From Clostridia bacterium (lineage in GTDB: Bacteria; Bacillota; Clostridia; Oscillospirales; Acutalibacteraceae): DNA of 64,000 nucleotides. Below the pieces are notes generated by a model. It worked only from the letters and a program-made list of their open reading frames with translations. It had not been told where the DNA came from and made no database searches. Positions 29,196 to 38,679 of this stretch are shown here, one piece after another. Each line of letters starts with the position of its first letter. Positions within the stretch are counted from its first letter, which is position 1. A program made the position numbers and the translations under genes. Location of the stretch: assembly GCA_029226955.1 (NCBI GenBank), contig JAQXZA010000034.1, positions 1 through 64,000 on the forward strand, given 5' to 3'.

Positions 29196-31028
29196 TCAGA
29201 ATGAAATAATATCACCTGAAATAATATTTCCGTAAAGCTGTAATTGCGGAGTCTTTCCGAAAGGATTTGTTACAGTAAGCAGTGAATTTTTCCCTTCAAC
29301 TGTTGTTTTCAGCGGTTCTATTGATATTATTTTTGCACATTTATTCCAGGTTGCGTGACCTTGCGGGTGTTCAAGAACGTAAATCATATCTTTTTCGATT
29401 TTGTATTTGCCTGTTTTGGTGATGGTCTGATTGTGGTTATTGCATTTCATTTCCAATGAATAATTGCCGTCTGTACCAAACGCAAAACAATATTCTGCTG
29501 AATCTTTTTTGTGGCATACAGGACATTCAAGTTCATCACAGCCCCATACCGCCGGAGTGCTGGTGTCGGTTGCGGCACTTATAATATCCGCTAAATTTTT
29601 GAGGTCTTTGAGTATTGTAGGAACGTCTTTATAGTCTTTTATTTCGGCATATTGATTAAGTGCGTTTTTGTACTCATAATTTTCATAGTAGTTTTGTGCA
29701 TATTTGTAATGACACTCTTTAAGCATTGTCTGAGAATCGGAATAATCACCGAGATATTGAAATTCACTGTATGCCTCGTCGATTTTTTTGTGGTTCATTT
29801 TTTCGACAGCGTCATTGTAAATATTTTCGTATGCCGCTTCAAGCCTTTTTCCGCTGTCAAGATATTCTGAAATCTGAAAATAAATATCAGCGGCACCCAT
29901 ATAATTCTTTTCTTTGTAATATTCTTTGGCAACTTCATATTGCGTTTCATAGTATTTTTGTTTTGAGTCAGAATAATTTTCAATGCTTTTGTACAGCTTT
30001 GCAGCCTGAGATTTTTGGTTACTGTCATAAAGATAGGTTGCCTTGCTGTATATTGCACGGTTAAGAAGTTCCTTACTGTCGAGAAAATCACCAACTTCCG
30101 TAAATCTGCTTATTGCGGTGTCATAGTCTGAATTATCGAGAGCCTGTTTTGCCTGAAAATATGAAAAATAACTTCCGCTGAATGTGTAGCAAAGAAAAAC
30201 CAGTACCGCCGTAACAACAAGAATAGATGTAATAATAATAATTGTTTTTGTTTTTTTGCGATTTTTTTGTTTTTGAATTTGTTTTTCGTATTCAAGATGA
30301 CGATTTTTAAATTCTTCTTTTTGTTTTTCTTTGTCAAGTTTCAGTTTTTTTTCTGATTCCTGTCTTGCTTTTTGCATAGCTTCACTGCGGAGTTTTTCAC
30401 GGGCTATAAGTTTTTCCTGAGAAACGTTTTCTTTCAGCCATTGTTTTGAAATTCCACAGCCTGAACATTTGTCCTCATCATTCCAGTTAAGACAGCCACA
30501 GGCACACATCCAGTGAGAGTCCTGAAAAACCGGCTGAAAAACCAGTTTTGAACCATCAATATTGTTCTCGGCACATAATTCCATAAAATCAGCATTAAGA
30601 TTTTTCTGAACAGAAAAGATGTTTTCCTGTTCAAGACTGACGTTGAATTTTTTTACATCAGTGTTGTACCATACTTCGTTGCCGGTAGTTGTTGCAGATT
30701 TAAGCACAAATTCAATGTTTCTGGTTTCCTGATTTTTTATCGGAATTTTGTATGTCAGACCAAAATCTTTGTTACGTTCTATGTCCAGACCTGAGTATTT
30801 GTAGTCTATTATGTAATCAATCGGATTGTGAATAGTGTCATAGCAAATTATATCAACGGTAATTTCTTTTATAGGTTCGGGCTGAACGTTAAGAAATTTT
30901 GCAGAGGCAAAAAGTTCGCCTGTTTTAGTGTTGAGAATAAGCTGAGTTGAACATAATGTGACCGGTGAACCATAGAACCAAAGGTGTATGTTTTTTTCTT
31001 CGAGTATTTTGTTTATTTCTTCCTGCAT
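29196..31028 (-). CDS. membrane protein with cysteine-rich zinc-ribbon-like motif, coiled coil, one TM and TPR-like repeats
   Basis: WMCACGCLNWNDEDKCSGCG; TKTIIIITSILVVTAVLVFLCY; repeated ...A...Y.....Y.DS... units; C-terminal CPVCHKK. Confidence 0.6.
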   Translation of the reverse strand: MQEEINKILEEKNIHLWFYGSPVTLCSTQLILNTKTGELFASAKFLNVQPEPIKEITVDIICYDTIHNPIDYIIDYKYSGLDIERNKDFGLTYKIPIKNQETRNIEFVLKSATTTGNEVWYNTDVKKFNVSLEQENIFSVQKNLNADFMELCAENNIDGSKLVFQPVFQDSHWMCACGCLNWNDEDKCSGCGISKQWLKENVSQEKLIAREKLRSEAMQKARQESEKKLKLDKEKQKEEFKNRHLEYEKQIQKQKNRKKTKTIIIITSILVVTAVLVFLCYTFSGSYFSYFQAKQALDNSDYDTAISRFTEVGDFLDSKELLNRAIYSKATYLYDSNQKSQAAKLYKSIENYSDSKQKYYETQYEVAKEYYKEKNYMGAADIYFQISEYLDSGKRLEAAYENIYNDAVEKMNHKKIDEAYSEFQYLGDYSDSQTMLKECHYKYAQNYYENYEYKNALNQYAEIKDYKDVPTILKDLKNLADIISAATDTSTPAVWGCDELECPVCHKKDSAEYCFAFGTDGNYSLEMKCNNHNQTITKTGKYKIEKDMIYVLEHPQGHATWNKCAKIISIEPLKTTVEGKNSLLTVTNPFGKTPQLQLYGNIISGDIISF

Positions 31029-31226
31029 AATTCCACCTGTTTTAATAATTTGTTAATAATATTTTAATACTAATTAACATTTGTGTCAAGTAAAATAATA
31101 ATATAGGAAAAATATGAATAATTTTGAGTGCTTTTTTCAAAAAAGCAAGTTGAAAAATTAAGTATATTTATTTATAATGTAATGAGAAGAAATTTTTGAA
31201 AGGTGGAAGGGTAGTATCCCGTAAAA

Positions 31227-32078
31227 ATGGAGATAAGAAAAATTAAATCACAGCAAATTACAGACGCTGTAAAAAAGCTGTATATGGATATGAATTATTT
31301 TATCGGAGAAGATATTCTCAACGCACTTAAAAAGGCTGAACAGAACGAAACTTCACCCACAGGCAAAAGCGTTCTGTCACAGCTTATCGAAAATCATAAA
31401 ATTGCCGCTGAGGAGGAAGTGCCGATTTGTCAGGATACGGGAATGGCGGTGCTTTTTGTCGAATACGGCGACAAGGTTGTAATAGAGGACGGAAGTTTTG
31501 ACGACGCAGTTCAGGAGGGAGTAAGACGTGCATACATTGACGGCTATCTCCGCAAGTCCGTTGTAAGCGACCCTGTTTTTGACAGAATAAACACAAAGGA
31601 TAATACTCCGGCAATTATTTATACTGAAATCGTCAGCGGCGACAAAATAAAAATTCTCGGCGGCTGTAAAGGCTTTGGCAGTGAGAATATGTCATCAATA
31701 AAAATGCTCACGCCGTCGGCAAGTATAGAGGGCGTAAAGAAGTTTATACTCGATACCGTAAAATATGCCGGCCCTAATCCGTGTCCGCCGATTGTTGTAG
31801 GTGTAGGAATAGGCGGCACTTTTGAAAAAGCCGCTATGCTTGCAAAAAAAGCAACTCTCCGCCCGATTGATACAAAAAATCCCGACCCACGTTATGCACA
31901 GCTTGAAGATGAAATGCTTGAAGAAATCAACAAAATGGGATTCGGCCCCGCCGGACTTGGCGGAACAAATACCGCACTTGGTGTAAATATAGAAACTTTC
32001 CCGACGCATATTGCCGGAATGCCTGTTGCCGTTAATATATGCTGTCACGCAGCAAGGCACAAGGAAATTACAATATGA
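31227..32078 (+). CDS. fumarate hydratase alpha subunit (class I, N-terminal)
   Basis: PICQDTGMAVLFVEYG, SENMSSIKMLTPS, GPNPCPPIVVGVGIGGTFEKA. Confidence 0.95.
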   Translation: MEIRKIKSQQITDAVKKLYMDMNYFIGEDILNALKKAEQNETSPTGKSVLSQLIENHKIAAEEEVPICQDTGMAVLFVEYGDKVVIEDGSFDDAVQEGVRRAYIDGYLRKSVVSDPVFDRINTKDNTPAIIYTEIVSGDKIKILGGCKGFGSENMSSIKMLTPSASIEGVKKFILDTVKYAGPNPCPPIVVGVGIGGTFEKAAMLAKKATLRPIDTKNPDPRYAQLEDEMLEEINKMGFGPAGLGGTNTALGVNIETFPTHIAGMPVAVNICCHAARHKEITI

Positions 32079-32089
32079 GGTGACGAAAA

Positions 32090-32614
32090 ATGAAAAGAAT
32101 AACACTTCCGCTTACTGATGAAACAATAAAGGATTTACACGCCGGCGACAGCGTACTTATAACAGGTTCAATGCTTACAGGTCGTGACGCTGCACACAAG
32201 CGTCTGTATGAACTTATCGAAAAGGGAGAGCCGCTTCCTGTTGACATAGACGGTGAAGTTATATATTATGTAGGTCCTGCACCGGCAAAACCCGGACATA
32301 TTGTTGGCCCTGCTGGCCCTACTTCAAGCTATCGTATGGACAAATATACTCCGGCACTGCTTGACAGAGGTCTTAAAGGTATGATAGGTAAGGGTGCAAG
32401 AAGTCAGGAAGTAATAGATTCAATGGTTAAAAACGGTGTTGTATATTTCGGTGCAATAGGCGGTGCGGCGGCACTTATTTCAAAAAGCATAAAAAAGACA
32501 GAAACTCTTGCTTATGAAGATTTAGGCACAGAGGCTATTTATCGTTTTTATGTTGAGGATTTTCCGGCAATAGTTGTTATCGACTCTTACGGAAAAAGCG
32601 TTCTTGTCAAATGA
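32090..32614 (+). CDS. fumarate hydratase beta subunit (class I, C-terminal)
   Basis: GDSVLITGSMLTGRDAAHKRL, YVGPAPAKPGHIVGPAGPTSSYRMD, MIGKG. Confidence 0.95.
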   Translation: MKRITLPLTDETIKDLHAGDSVLITGSMLTGRDAAHKRLYELIEKGEPLPVDIDGEVIYYVGPAPAKPGHIVGPAGPTSSYRMDKYTPALLDRGLKGMIGKGARSQEVIDSMVKNGVVYFGAIGGAAALISKSIKKTETLAYEDLGTEAIYRFYVEDFPAIVVIDSYGKSVLVK

Positions 32615-32788
32615 ATAATCACAAAAATTTCCTCCGTGTTTTACGGGGGAAATTTCATTTAACAGAAATTTTTTTAAAATTAGTTCAAATGACTTTTTTT
32701 AAAGAAATTTTTATGCTATAATAAATAATTGGTTCGGAATTGACCGAAACATAATTCTGATAAAATAAACCGAATAGGGTGAAGATAA

Positions 32789-33556
32789 TTGAAAGAGGAA
32801 AAATACGAAAAAGGCAGTGATGTAATTGCAGGAAGAAATCCTGTAAGTGAGGCATTGCGTTCAGGTCGGGCAATCGAGTCAGTTCTTGTTGCAAAGGGCG
32901 AGCTTTCAGGCTCAATAAAGGTCATTGTTGCAAAGGCTAAGGAAAAACATATCCCGATAAAAGAAGTTGACTCAAAAAAACTCGATTTTCTTTGCGGCGG
33001 TGCAGTTCATCAGGGAGTGGCGGCTCTTGCGGCTGTTAAGGAATATTCAACTGTTGACGATATTTTTGCACTTGCAGAGAGCCGTAACGAAAAGCCGTTT
33101 ATAATTGTTCTTGACGAAATAGAAGACCCACACAATCTTGGTGCAATAATCCGTACAGCTGAATGTGCCGGTGCACACGGAATTATAATCCCGAAACGTC
33201 GTGCCGCCGGACTCAGCTATGCGGTAGGAAAAGCCTCAGCCGGTGCTTATGAATATATGCCCGTTGCAAGAGTGACGAATATTCCTAACGCAATAGACGA
33301 ACTGAAAGAACGTGGCTGTTGGATTTACGGTGCAGATATGAACGGCGAAACATATTGCACAAACGATTTAAGCGGAGCGTGTGCGTTGGTTATAGGTTCT
33401 GAGGGAAACGGTCTTGGCAGACTTGTGCGTGAAAAATGTGATGTAATTCTTTCCGTGCCAATGTGTGGCAAGATAAATTCACTCAATGCGTCAGTTGCCG
33501 CCGGTATATTGATGTATGAGTTTACACGTCAGCGTCTTGGAATCAAAGCAAAGTAA
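32789..33556 (+). CDS. rlmB: 23S rRNA (guanosine-2'-O)-methyltransferase RlmB
   Basis: GRNPVSEAL, LDEIEDPHNLGAIIRTAECAGAHGIIIPKR, GSEGNGLGRLVREKCD, SLNASVAAGI. Confidence 0.95.
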   Translation: MKEEKYEKGSDVIAGRNPVSEALRSGRAIESVLVAKGELSGSIKVIVAKAKEKHIPIKEVDSKKLDFLCGGAVHQGVAALAAVKEYSTVDDIFALAESRNEKPFIIVLDEIEDPHNLGAIIRTAECAGAHGIIIPKRRAAGLSYAVGKASAGAYEYMPVARVTNIPNAIDELKERGCWIYGADMNGETYCTNDLSGACALVIGSEGNGLGRLVREKCDVILSVPMCGKINSLNASVAAGILMYEFTRQRLGIKAK

Positions 33557-33573
33557 ACGGGAGGTTAAGAAAT

Positions 33574-36500
33574 ATGTCCGAAAATAACTCACAAAAATCT
33601 CCGGTAACAAACACAGAAGTATCGCCTATACGAAATCTTTTCCGCAAAAACGATACAGCCGACGTTAATGCCGCCAGTGTTTCAAAACAAACCGAAAACA
33701 AAGCGGAAAATAAGGCTGAACCGTCAAATCCCGAAAAGGTATCGGATAATAAGAATAAGGCAAAAACGTCAGACGCTGAAAAACAAAAGCCGACATCTGA
33801 ATCTGAAAATAAACCCGAACCAAAAGCCGAGCCAAAAGCCGAACAAAAACAGGAAATAAAACCTGAAACAAAACAAAATCCTGAACCAAAACAGGAAACA
33901 AAATCTGATGAAGAAAAACCAAAAACAGAAGAAAAAACAGAAGAAAAAACGGCGGAAAAAAACGAAAATGAAACTTCCAAAAAAGAAAATTCTGACGACA
34001 AAGACAAAAAAGATGATGTAAAATCTGAAAAAGAACCCGAACCGCCGAAAACATTATCTGAAAAAGAAGAAATAAAATCTGATGAAAATTCTGATGAAGA
34101 AAAATCCGAAAATGACAATAAAAAATCGTTTTTCGGAAAAATTAAATCAAAAATCACTGACATCATTATGTCAATGAACCAGCCTGAGGAAGAATCAGAA
34201 CCACAAATTGAGGATATTTTTTCTTCGAGCGGAAATTTCGTGCGTGAAAAAAACGCTGACCCGTTGGACGCTGACGCAGAATTTAAAGAGAACGTAATTT
34301 ATACTGCACCAAAAGAGGAAGAAAAGCAACCCGACAAAAGTGTTGTTTCAGTCAGCGACGTTATAAAGGCGGCAAGCAAAAACAACGAACCTAAGAAATC
34401 CGAAAATTACAAAAAGGACACGAATGACAAGGATATTACCGAAATTCTTAATGCGGAAAGGGCAGAGAAAAACACAGCAAAACCCGAAAAAAATAAATCG
34501 GAAACTCACGAAAAAATAACATCTCAACCCGAAAACAAACCGCAAAAAACAGAAAATCCACAGCCTGTAAAATCTTCCGAACAGAAAACCAATGCCACAA
34601 AACCACAACAAAATAATATCAATGACAAAAACACCGTTCAGAAAACTGAACCTGTAAAACCGCACAATAACGACACAGCCGCTAAAAAAGAAACAGTGGA
34701 AAAGACCGTTCCTCAGCCTGTTAAATCCGATAAACAGGTAATTTCCGAAAATAAGCCACAGAATATCAAAAAGCCTGTTGAGGTTCATTCGGCTGAAACT
34801 CCTGTTGAAAACATTAAGCCAGCAACTCCGAAAGCTGTTGCCGAACATTCAGCGGAAAACAAAAAAATATCCGAAAATAAAAACATTGAACAGCCGAAAC
34901 CGACTCAGCCGCAGTCAAAAAATGTCGGAAAACATTCGGATAATACGGCAAAAATCATAAATGAAAAGCCGAAAAATACTGATACTCAAAAACCGCCAAA
35001 AACAGATGTTCCAAAGACAACTGAACAGGTATCACAGAAAAATAATACACCAAAAATTGACGGTGACGACGGCATAAAAATTCTTCCGTGGACTCCGAAA
35101 AAAGATGTTCCCGAAAAAAAGCCGAATGTTAAAGCACCCGACACAAAGGGCAAGAATTTGTCAGAAGGCAGTACGGATATTTTAGTCTATCATTATAACA
35201 GAACCGAACCTTTTGTCGTTATGGCGGGAAAATTCACCAAAACGGTCAAAAGCGAGTATGAGGAAGTGCGGAAATTCAACAGTATTCCGCTTGATGACAG
35301 TGCGTCCGAAAAGCCGAAAAATTTATCTTCACCTGTTGTTGAAAAATCAGTTCCGAAAATCAATCAGCCTGTTAAATCCGTCCTGAACAATAATACAACA
35401 AGCGACAGAACTACCGACATTAAGCTGATTGATAACGGCAAAAAGCAGTCGGACGAAAAGCACAGTGCAGTATCTTCAAAAAATACACAAAAGCCTGTTA
35501 AAAGTGAAAATATTCCGTCACAAAATCGCAGTGTAAAATCCGTACCGCAAATTTCAGAGGTTAAAAAGCCTGTTGATGACGATAAAAAACAACCAGAACA
35601 AAATAAAGTCAAAAAATCCACAGCTAAAAAGCCACAAAAACAAAAAAAGCCAAAGAAAAATTATAATTTCAGAAATATTTTCAGCAGTGAGGAAGAATAC
35701 GACCCCGAGGACATTGAAAAAATTTATGTACAAAAACCACAGCTTGACGATTATACAAACGAAAAGGACAGCGAAACAATAAAAACCGAGATTGCTGAAA
35801 ACTTCCGTCACGTATTTACAAGAACGGGTATTCTTTTTGCCACAACGATTATATCCGTTGTAATTGCGATTATTGCACAGTGCATACCGTCACTTTTTAC
35901 TCAGACAATCCGCAATGGCTGGCTTGTCTATGCAATAATAAATTTCCTGTTGTTCAGTGTGTCGGTTGTTGTCAGCCGTGTGCCTATTGTGAACGGTATA
36001 ATGCCGCTGAGGCATTTTAAGGGTAATTCTGATACGGCAATAGCTGTTGCGTCCTTTGCGGCGGCAATACAGTCAATAGTCGCACTGTTTTCACCAAATG
36101 TTTTTGTCAACGGAACACTTTACATATATTCATCTCTTGTAATTCTTGCGTTGTTCCTCAACAGTCTTGGCAAAATGCTGATAATTCTCAGAACCTACAA
36201 TAACTTCCGTTTTCTGTCAAAACCTCGTCCGAAATATGCCGGAAAAATTTATACTGATATAAGAAATGCCGAGAAAATTTCCTCAGGACTTCCGTCAAAA
36301 AAGCCGATAATTGCTTATACAAAACAGTCAAAATTTATGAGTAATTTCTTACAGCTTTCTTATGCACCAGACCCGAGTGAAGATGCCGCCGCAAAAATTG
36401 CACCTTATGCAACAATATTGTCGATTGTATGCGGAATTTTGTACGGTGTAATGACACGTGATTTTGTAGGTGCTGTTTCGTCGTTTGCACTTTCAGCCTG

Positions 36501-37470
36501 TATAACAATACCTGTATGTTCACTTCTTGCGGTGAATATTCCGCTGAAAAGACTTTGCCACAACTCAATAAAGGGCGGTGCAATGGTAACAAGCTATGAA
36601 ACCGTAAAGCAGTTCTGTGACACAAACGTTGTAATGATTGATTCATCACAGCTTTATCCGCCGGGAACTGTAACCCTCAGCGGCATAAAAGCATTCAAGG
36701 AAAGCAAAATAAATGACGCAATAACAGCCGGTGCGGCAATTATGTTTGCTGTTGACGGCACAATGAGTTATATTTTTGAAAATATCATTCAGGACAGAAA
36801 GGACATTCTCCCGAAAGTTGAAAGCGTAATTTATGAGGACGGTCTTGGACTTGTCGGCTGGATTAACGGTCAGCGTGTTCTTATCGGTAACCGCCGTCTG
36901 CTTGAAACACACAACATCACTCCGCCCGAAAAATCAATCGAGGAAAAATATCTCAATATGGGCAATCAGGTAATGTACATTTCAATGAGCGGTGAACTTG
37001 TAGCAATGTTTATTCTGTCATACACTGCCGACAGGGAGATAATGCACGAGCTGAGAAATCTTGAAGACAACGGTGTCAGCTTTGCCGTAAGAACGGTTGA
37101 CCCGAACATAACTCAGGACTCTATCGCCGAAAAATTCTGTCTGTTCTTCCGCTGTATAAAGATACTCCCGACAAATCTCGGCAATATATGCCACAATGCA
37201 ACATCATCTGTTGACGAGAAATCAAGAGCATATCTTGTAACACGTGGAAAAATTTCATCATTTGCAAGAGCCGTTTCGGGCTGTATAAGAATAAAATCCA
37301 ACATCACGCTGTCAATTATAATTCAGTATATAGCGATAATTCTTGGCTTGCTTATTGTAACCTTAATTTCGTTTATTTCAGGATTTGAAAAGCTTGGCTG
37401 TCTTGAAATGCTTTTGTATATAGGTTTTTGGGCGGCGGCTACAATAATTATTCCGCTTATCAAAAAATAA
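33574..37470 (+). CDS. large protein: ~700-aa disordered Lys/Glu/Pro/Asn-rich N-terminus fused to a catalytically degenerate P1B-type ATPase-like membrane core
   Basis: C-terminal ~560 aa matches the P-type layout: IKGGAMVTSYETVKQFCDTNVVMIDSSQLYPPGTVTLSGIKAF (DKTGTLT site altered), EDGLGLVGWINGQRVLIGNRRLLETHNI (N-domain), GNQVMYISMSGELVAMFILSYTADREIMHELRNLEDNGVSFAVRT (P-domain). Confidence 0.75.
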   Translation: MSENNSQKSPVTNTEVSPIRNLFRKNDTADVNAASVSKQTENKAENKAEPSNPEKVSDNKNKAKTSDAEKQKPTSESENKPEPKAEPKAEQKQEIKPETKQNPEPKQETKSDEEKPKTEEKTEEKTAEKNENETSKKENSDDKDKKDDVKSEKEPEPPKTLSEKEEIKSDENSDEEKSENDNKKSFFGKIKSKITDIIMSMNQPEEESEPQIEDIFSSSGNFVREKNADPLDADAEFKENVIYTAPKEEEKQPDKSVVSVSDVIKAASKNNEPKKSENYKKDTNDKDITEILNAERAEKNTAKPEKNKSETHEKITSQPENKPQKTENPQPVKSSEQKTNATKPQQNNINDKNTVQKTEPVKPHNNDTAAKKETVEKTVPQPVKSDKQVISENKPQNIKKPVEVHSAETPVENIKPATPKAVAEHSAENKKISENKNIEQPKPTQPQSKNVGKHSDNTAKIINEKPKNTDTQKPPKTDVPKTTEQVSQKNNTPKIDGDDGIKILPWTPKKDVPEKKPNVKAPDTKGKNLSEGSTDILVYHYNRTEPFVVMAGKFTKTVKSEYEEVRKFNSIPLDDSASEKPKNLSSPVVEKSVPKINQPVKSVLNNNTTSDRTTDIKLIDNGKKQSDEKHSAVSSKNTQKPVKSENIPSQNRSVKSVPQISEVKKPVDDDKKQPEQNKVKKSTAKKPQKQKKPKKNYNFRNIFSSEEEYDPEDIEKIYVQKPQLDDYTNEKDSETIKTEIAENFRHVFTRTGILFATTIISVVIAIIAQCIPSLFTQTIRNGWLVYAIINFLLFSVSVVVSRVPIVNGIMPLRHFKGNSDTAIAVASFAAAIQSIVALFSPNVFVNGTLYIYSSLVILALFLNSLGKMLIILRTYNNFRFLSKPRPKYAGKIYTDIRNAEKISSGLPSKKPIIAYTKQSKFMSNFLQLSYAPDPSEDAAAKIAPYATILSIVCGILYGVMTRDFVGAVSSFALSACITIPVCSLLAVNIPLKRLCHNSIKGGAMVTSYETVKQFCDTNVVMIDSSQLYPPGTVTLSGIKAFKESKINDAITAGAAIMFAVDGTMSYIFENIIQDRKDILPKVESVIYEDGLGLVGWINGQRVLIGNRRLLETHNITPPEKSIEEKYLNMGNQVMYISMSGELVAMFILSYTADREIMHELRNLEDNGVSFAVRTVDPNITQDSIAEKFCLFFRCIKILPTNLGNICHNATSSVDEKSRAYLVTRGKISSFARAVSGCIRIKSNITLSIIIQYIAIILGLLIVTLISFISGFEKLGCLEMLLYIGFWAAATIIIPLIKK

Positions 37471-37489
37471 AGTGAAAGGAAAATCAACA

Positions 37490-38134
37490 ATGAAAATTGC
37501 ACCATCACTTCTTGCCTGTGACTTCTCAAAAATGGGGGAGGAAATCCAGAAAATCGACAAAGCCGGAGCAGATATGGTTCACCTTGATGTAATGGACGGA
37601 CACTTTGTGCCTAACCTTACAATAGGACCCGCAATAATAAAGGCTGTACGTCCATATACAAAACTCCCCTTTGACGTACACCTTATGATAGACTATCCGC
37701 TTGACTATATAGACGCATTTGCCGATGCCGGTGCGGATATTATCACATTCCACATTGAATCAATGTCCGAACCGAATATGACAATTCAGAAAATCCACGA
37801 CAGAGGACTTAAAGCCGGTCTTGTAATCAAACCCGGAACACCAGCCGAAATGGTTTATCCTTATCTTGACAAACTCTATATGGTTCTTGTAATGACCGTT
37901 GAACCTGGTTTTGGCGGACAGGAATTTATGGAAGATATGATGCCGAAAGTCACCGCCATAAAATCCGAATGTAAAAAACGTGGACTTGATGTTCTCGTTG
38001 AAGTTGACGGCGGAATTTCCGAAAAAACAATCTCAGCCGCCGCAAAAGCCGGTGTTGACATAAGCGTTTCAGGCACAGGCGTATTCAAAGCCCCCGACAC
38101 CGCCGCCGCCATAAAAACACTTAAAAACAGTTGA
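37490..38134 (+). CDS. rpe: ribulose-phosphate 3-epimerase
   Basis: IAPSLLACDFSKMG, HLDVMDGHFVPNLTIGP, VEPGFGGQEFM, VDGGIS; ATG at 37490. Confidence 0.97.
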   Translation: MKIAPSLLACDFSKMGEEIQKIDKAGADMVHLDVMDGHFVPNLTIGPAIIKAVRPYTKLPFDVHLMIDYPLDYIDAFADAGADIITFHIESMSEPNMTIQKIHDRGLKAGLVIKPGTPAEMVYPYLDKLYMVLVMTVEPGFGGQEFMEDMMPKVTAIKSECKKRGLDVLVEVDGGISEKTISAAAKAGVDISVSGTGVFKAPDTAAAIKTLKNS

Positions 38135-38165
38135 GAGTGGAGTGTGGAGAGTGGAGTGTGGAGTT
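38133..38165 (+). repeat. GTGGAGT-type heptamer array overlapping the rpe stop codon
   Basis: gagagtggagtgtggagagtggagtgtggagtt. Confidence 0.85.
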
Positions 38166-38194
38166 GTGTAAGCCACAAACATATACGCTGATTT

Positions 38195-38233
38195 TCAGTT
38201 TATTAAAACAATAAATTGCTGTTCGTGATAAAT
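38195..38233. repeat. 39-bp direct repeat, copy 1
   Basis: tcagtttattaaaacaataaattgctgttcgtgataaat; copy 2 at 38301-38339 differs at one base. Confidence 0.85.
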
Positions 38234-38255
38234 CCGTCACGGGCAGCTTTTTTAT
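38218..38255 (+). terminator. hairpin terminator of rpe
   Basis: gctgttcgtga-taaat-ccgtcacgggcagc followed by TTTTTT. Confidence 0.65.
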
Positions 38256-38290
38256 AATTCGTAATTCGTAATGCGTAATTCGTAATTATT
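38256..38290 (+). repeat. CGTAATT-type heptamer array
   Basis: aattcgtaattcgtaatgcgtaattcgtaattatt. Confidence 0.85.
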
Positions 38291-38300
38291 TTTCAGACTG

Positions 38301-38339
38301 TCAGTTTATTAAAACAATAAATTGCTGTCCGTGATAAAT
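38301..38339. repeat. 39-bp direct repeat, copy 2
   Basis: tcagtttattaaaacaataaattgctgtccgtgataaat. Confidence 0.85.
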
Positions 38340-38679
38340 ATGAATTGTGACACTTTTTAATGAAATATGACACTTCTTTTTCAAAAGTGTCATATAAAAA
38401 AGTCAGTGTTTATGCGGCTTTTAGCTATATTATGACATTATTACATTTTATAAATATATATTATAATATAAGAAAAATATAAAACAATAATATATATATA
38501 AGATAAACAAAAAATAAGTGTCATAGTGTCATTTTAATAAAGAAACTCAGTATTTATGCGGCTTTGAGCTATGACACATTTGTTTTTAATATATCAGAAA
38601 ATTGATATAAAATCGTCACAGCAAAAAATTACTTACTAACGGGGCAGAAAATAACTTCCCGTCAGCAATAACTCTGAAC

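Noticed and set aside
33543-34166. 207-aa minus-strand Ser/Phe-rich ORF
   Set aside because: Antisense to the K/E/P-rich segment of the 33574-37470 gene; composition is a direct by-product of the sense codons.
38340-38640. CRISPR-like array near the TGACACT boxes
   Set aside because: Repeats are short, irregularly spaced and partly inverted; only two copies of the longer motif; no cas genes in the window.
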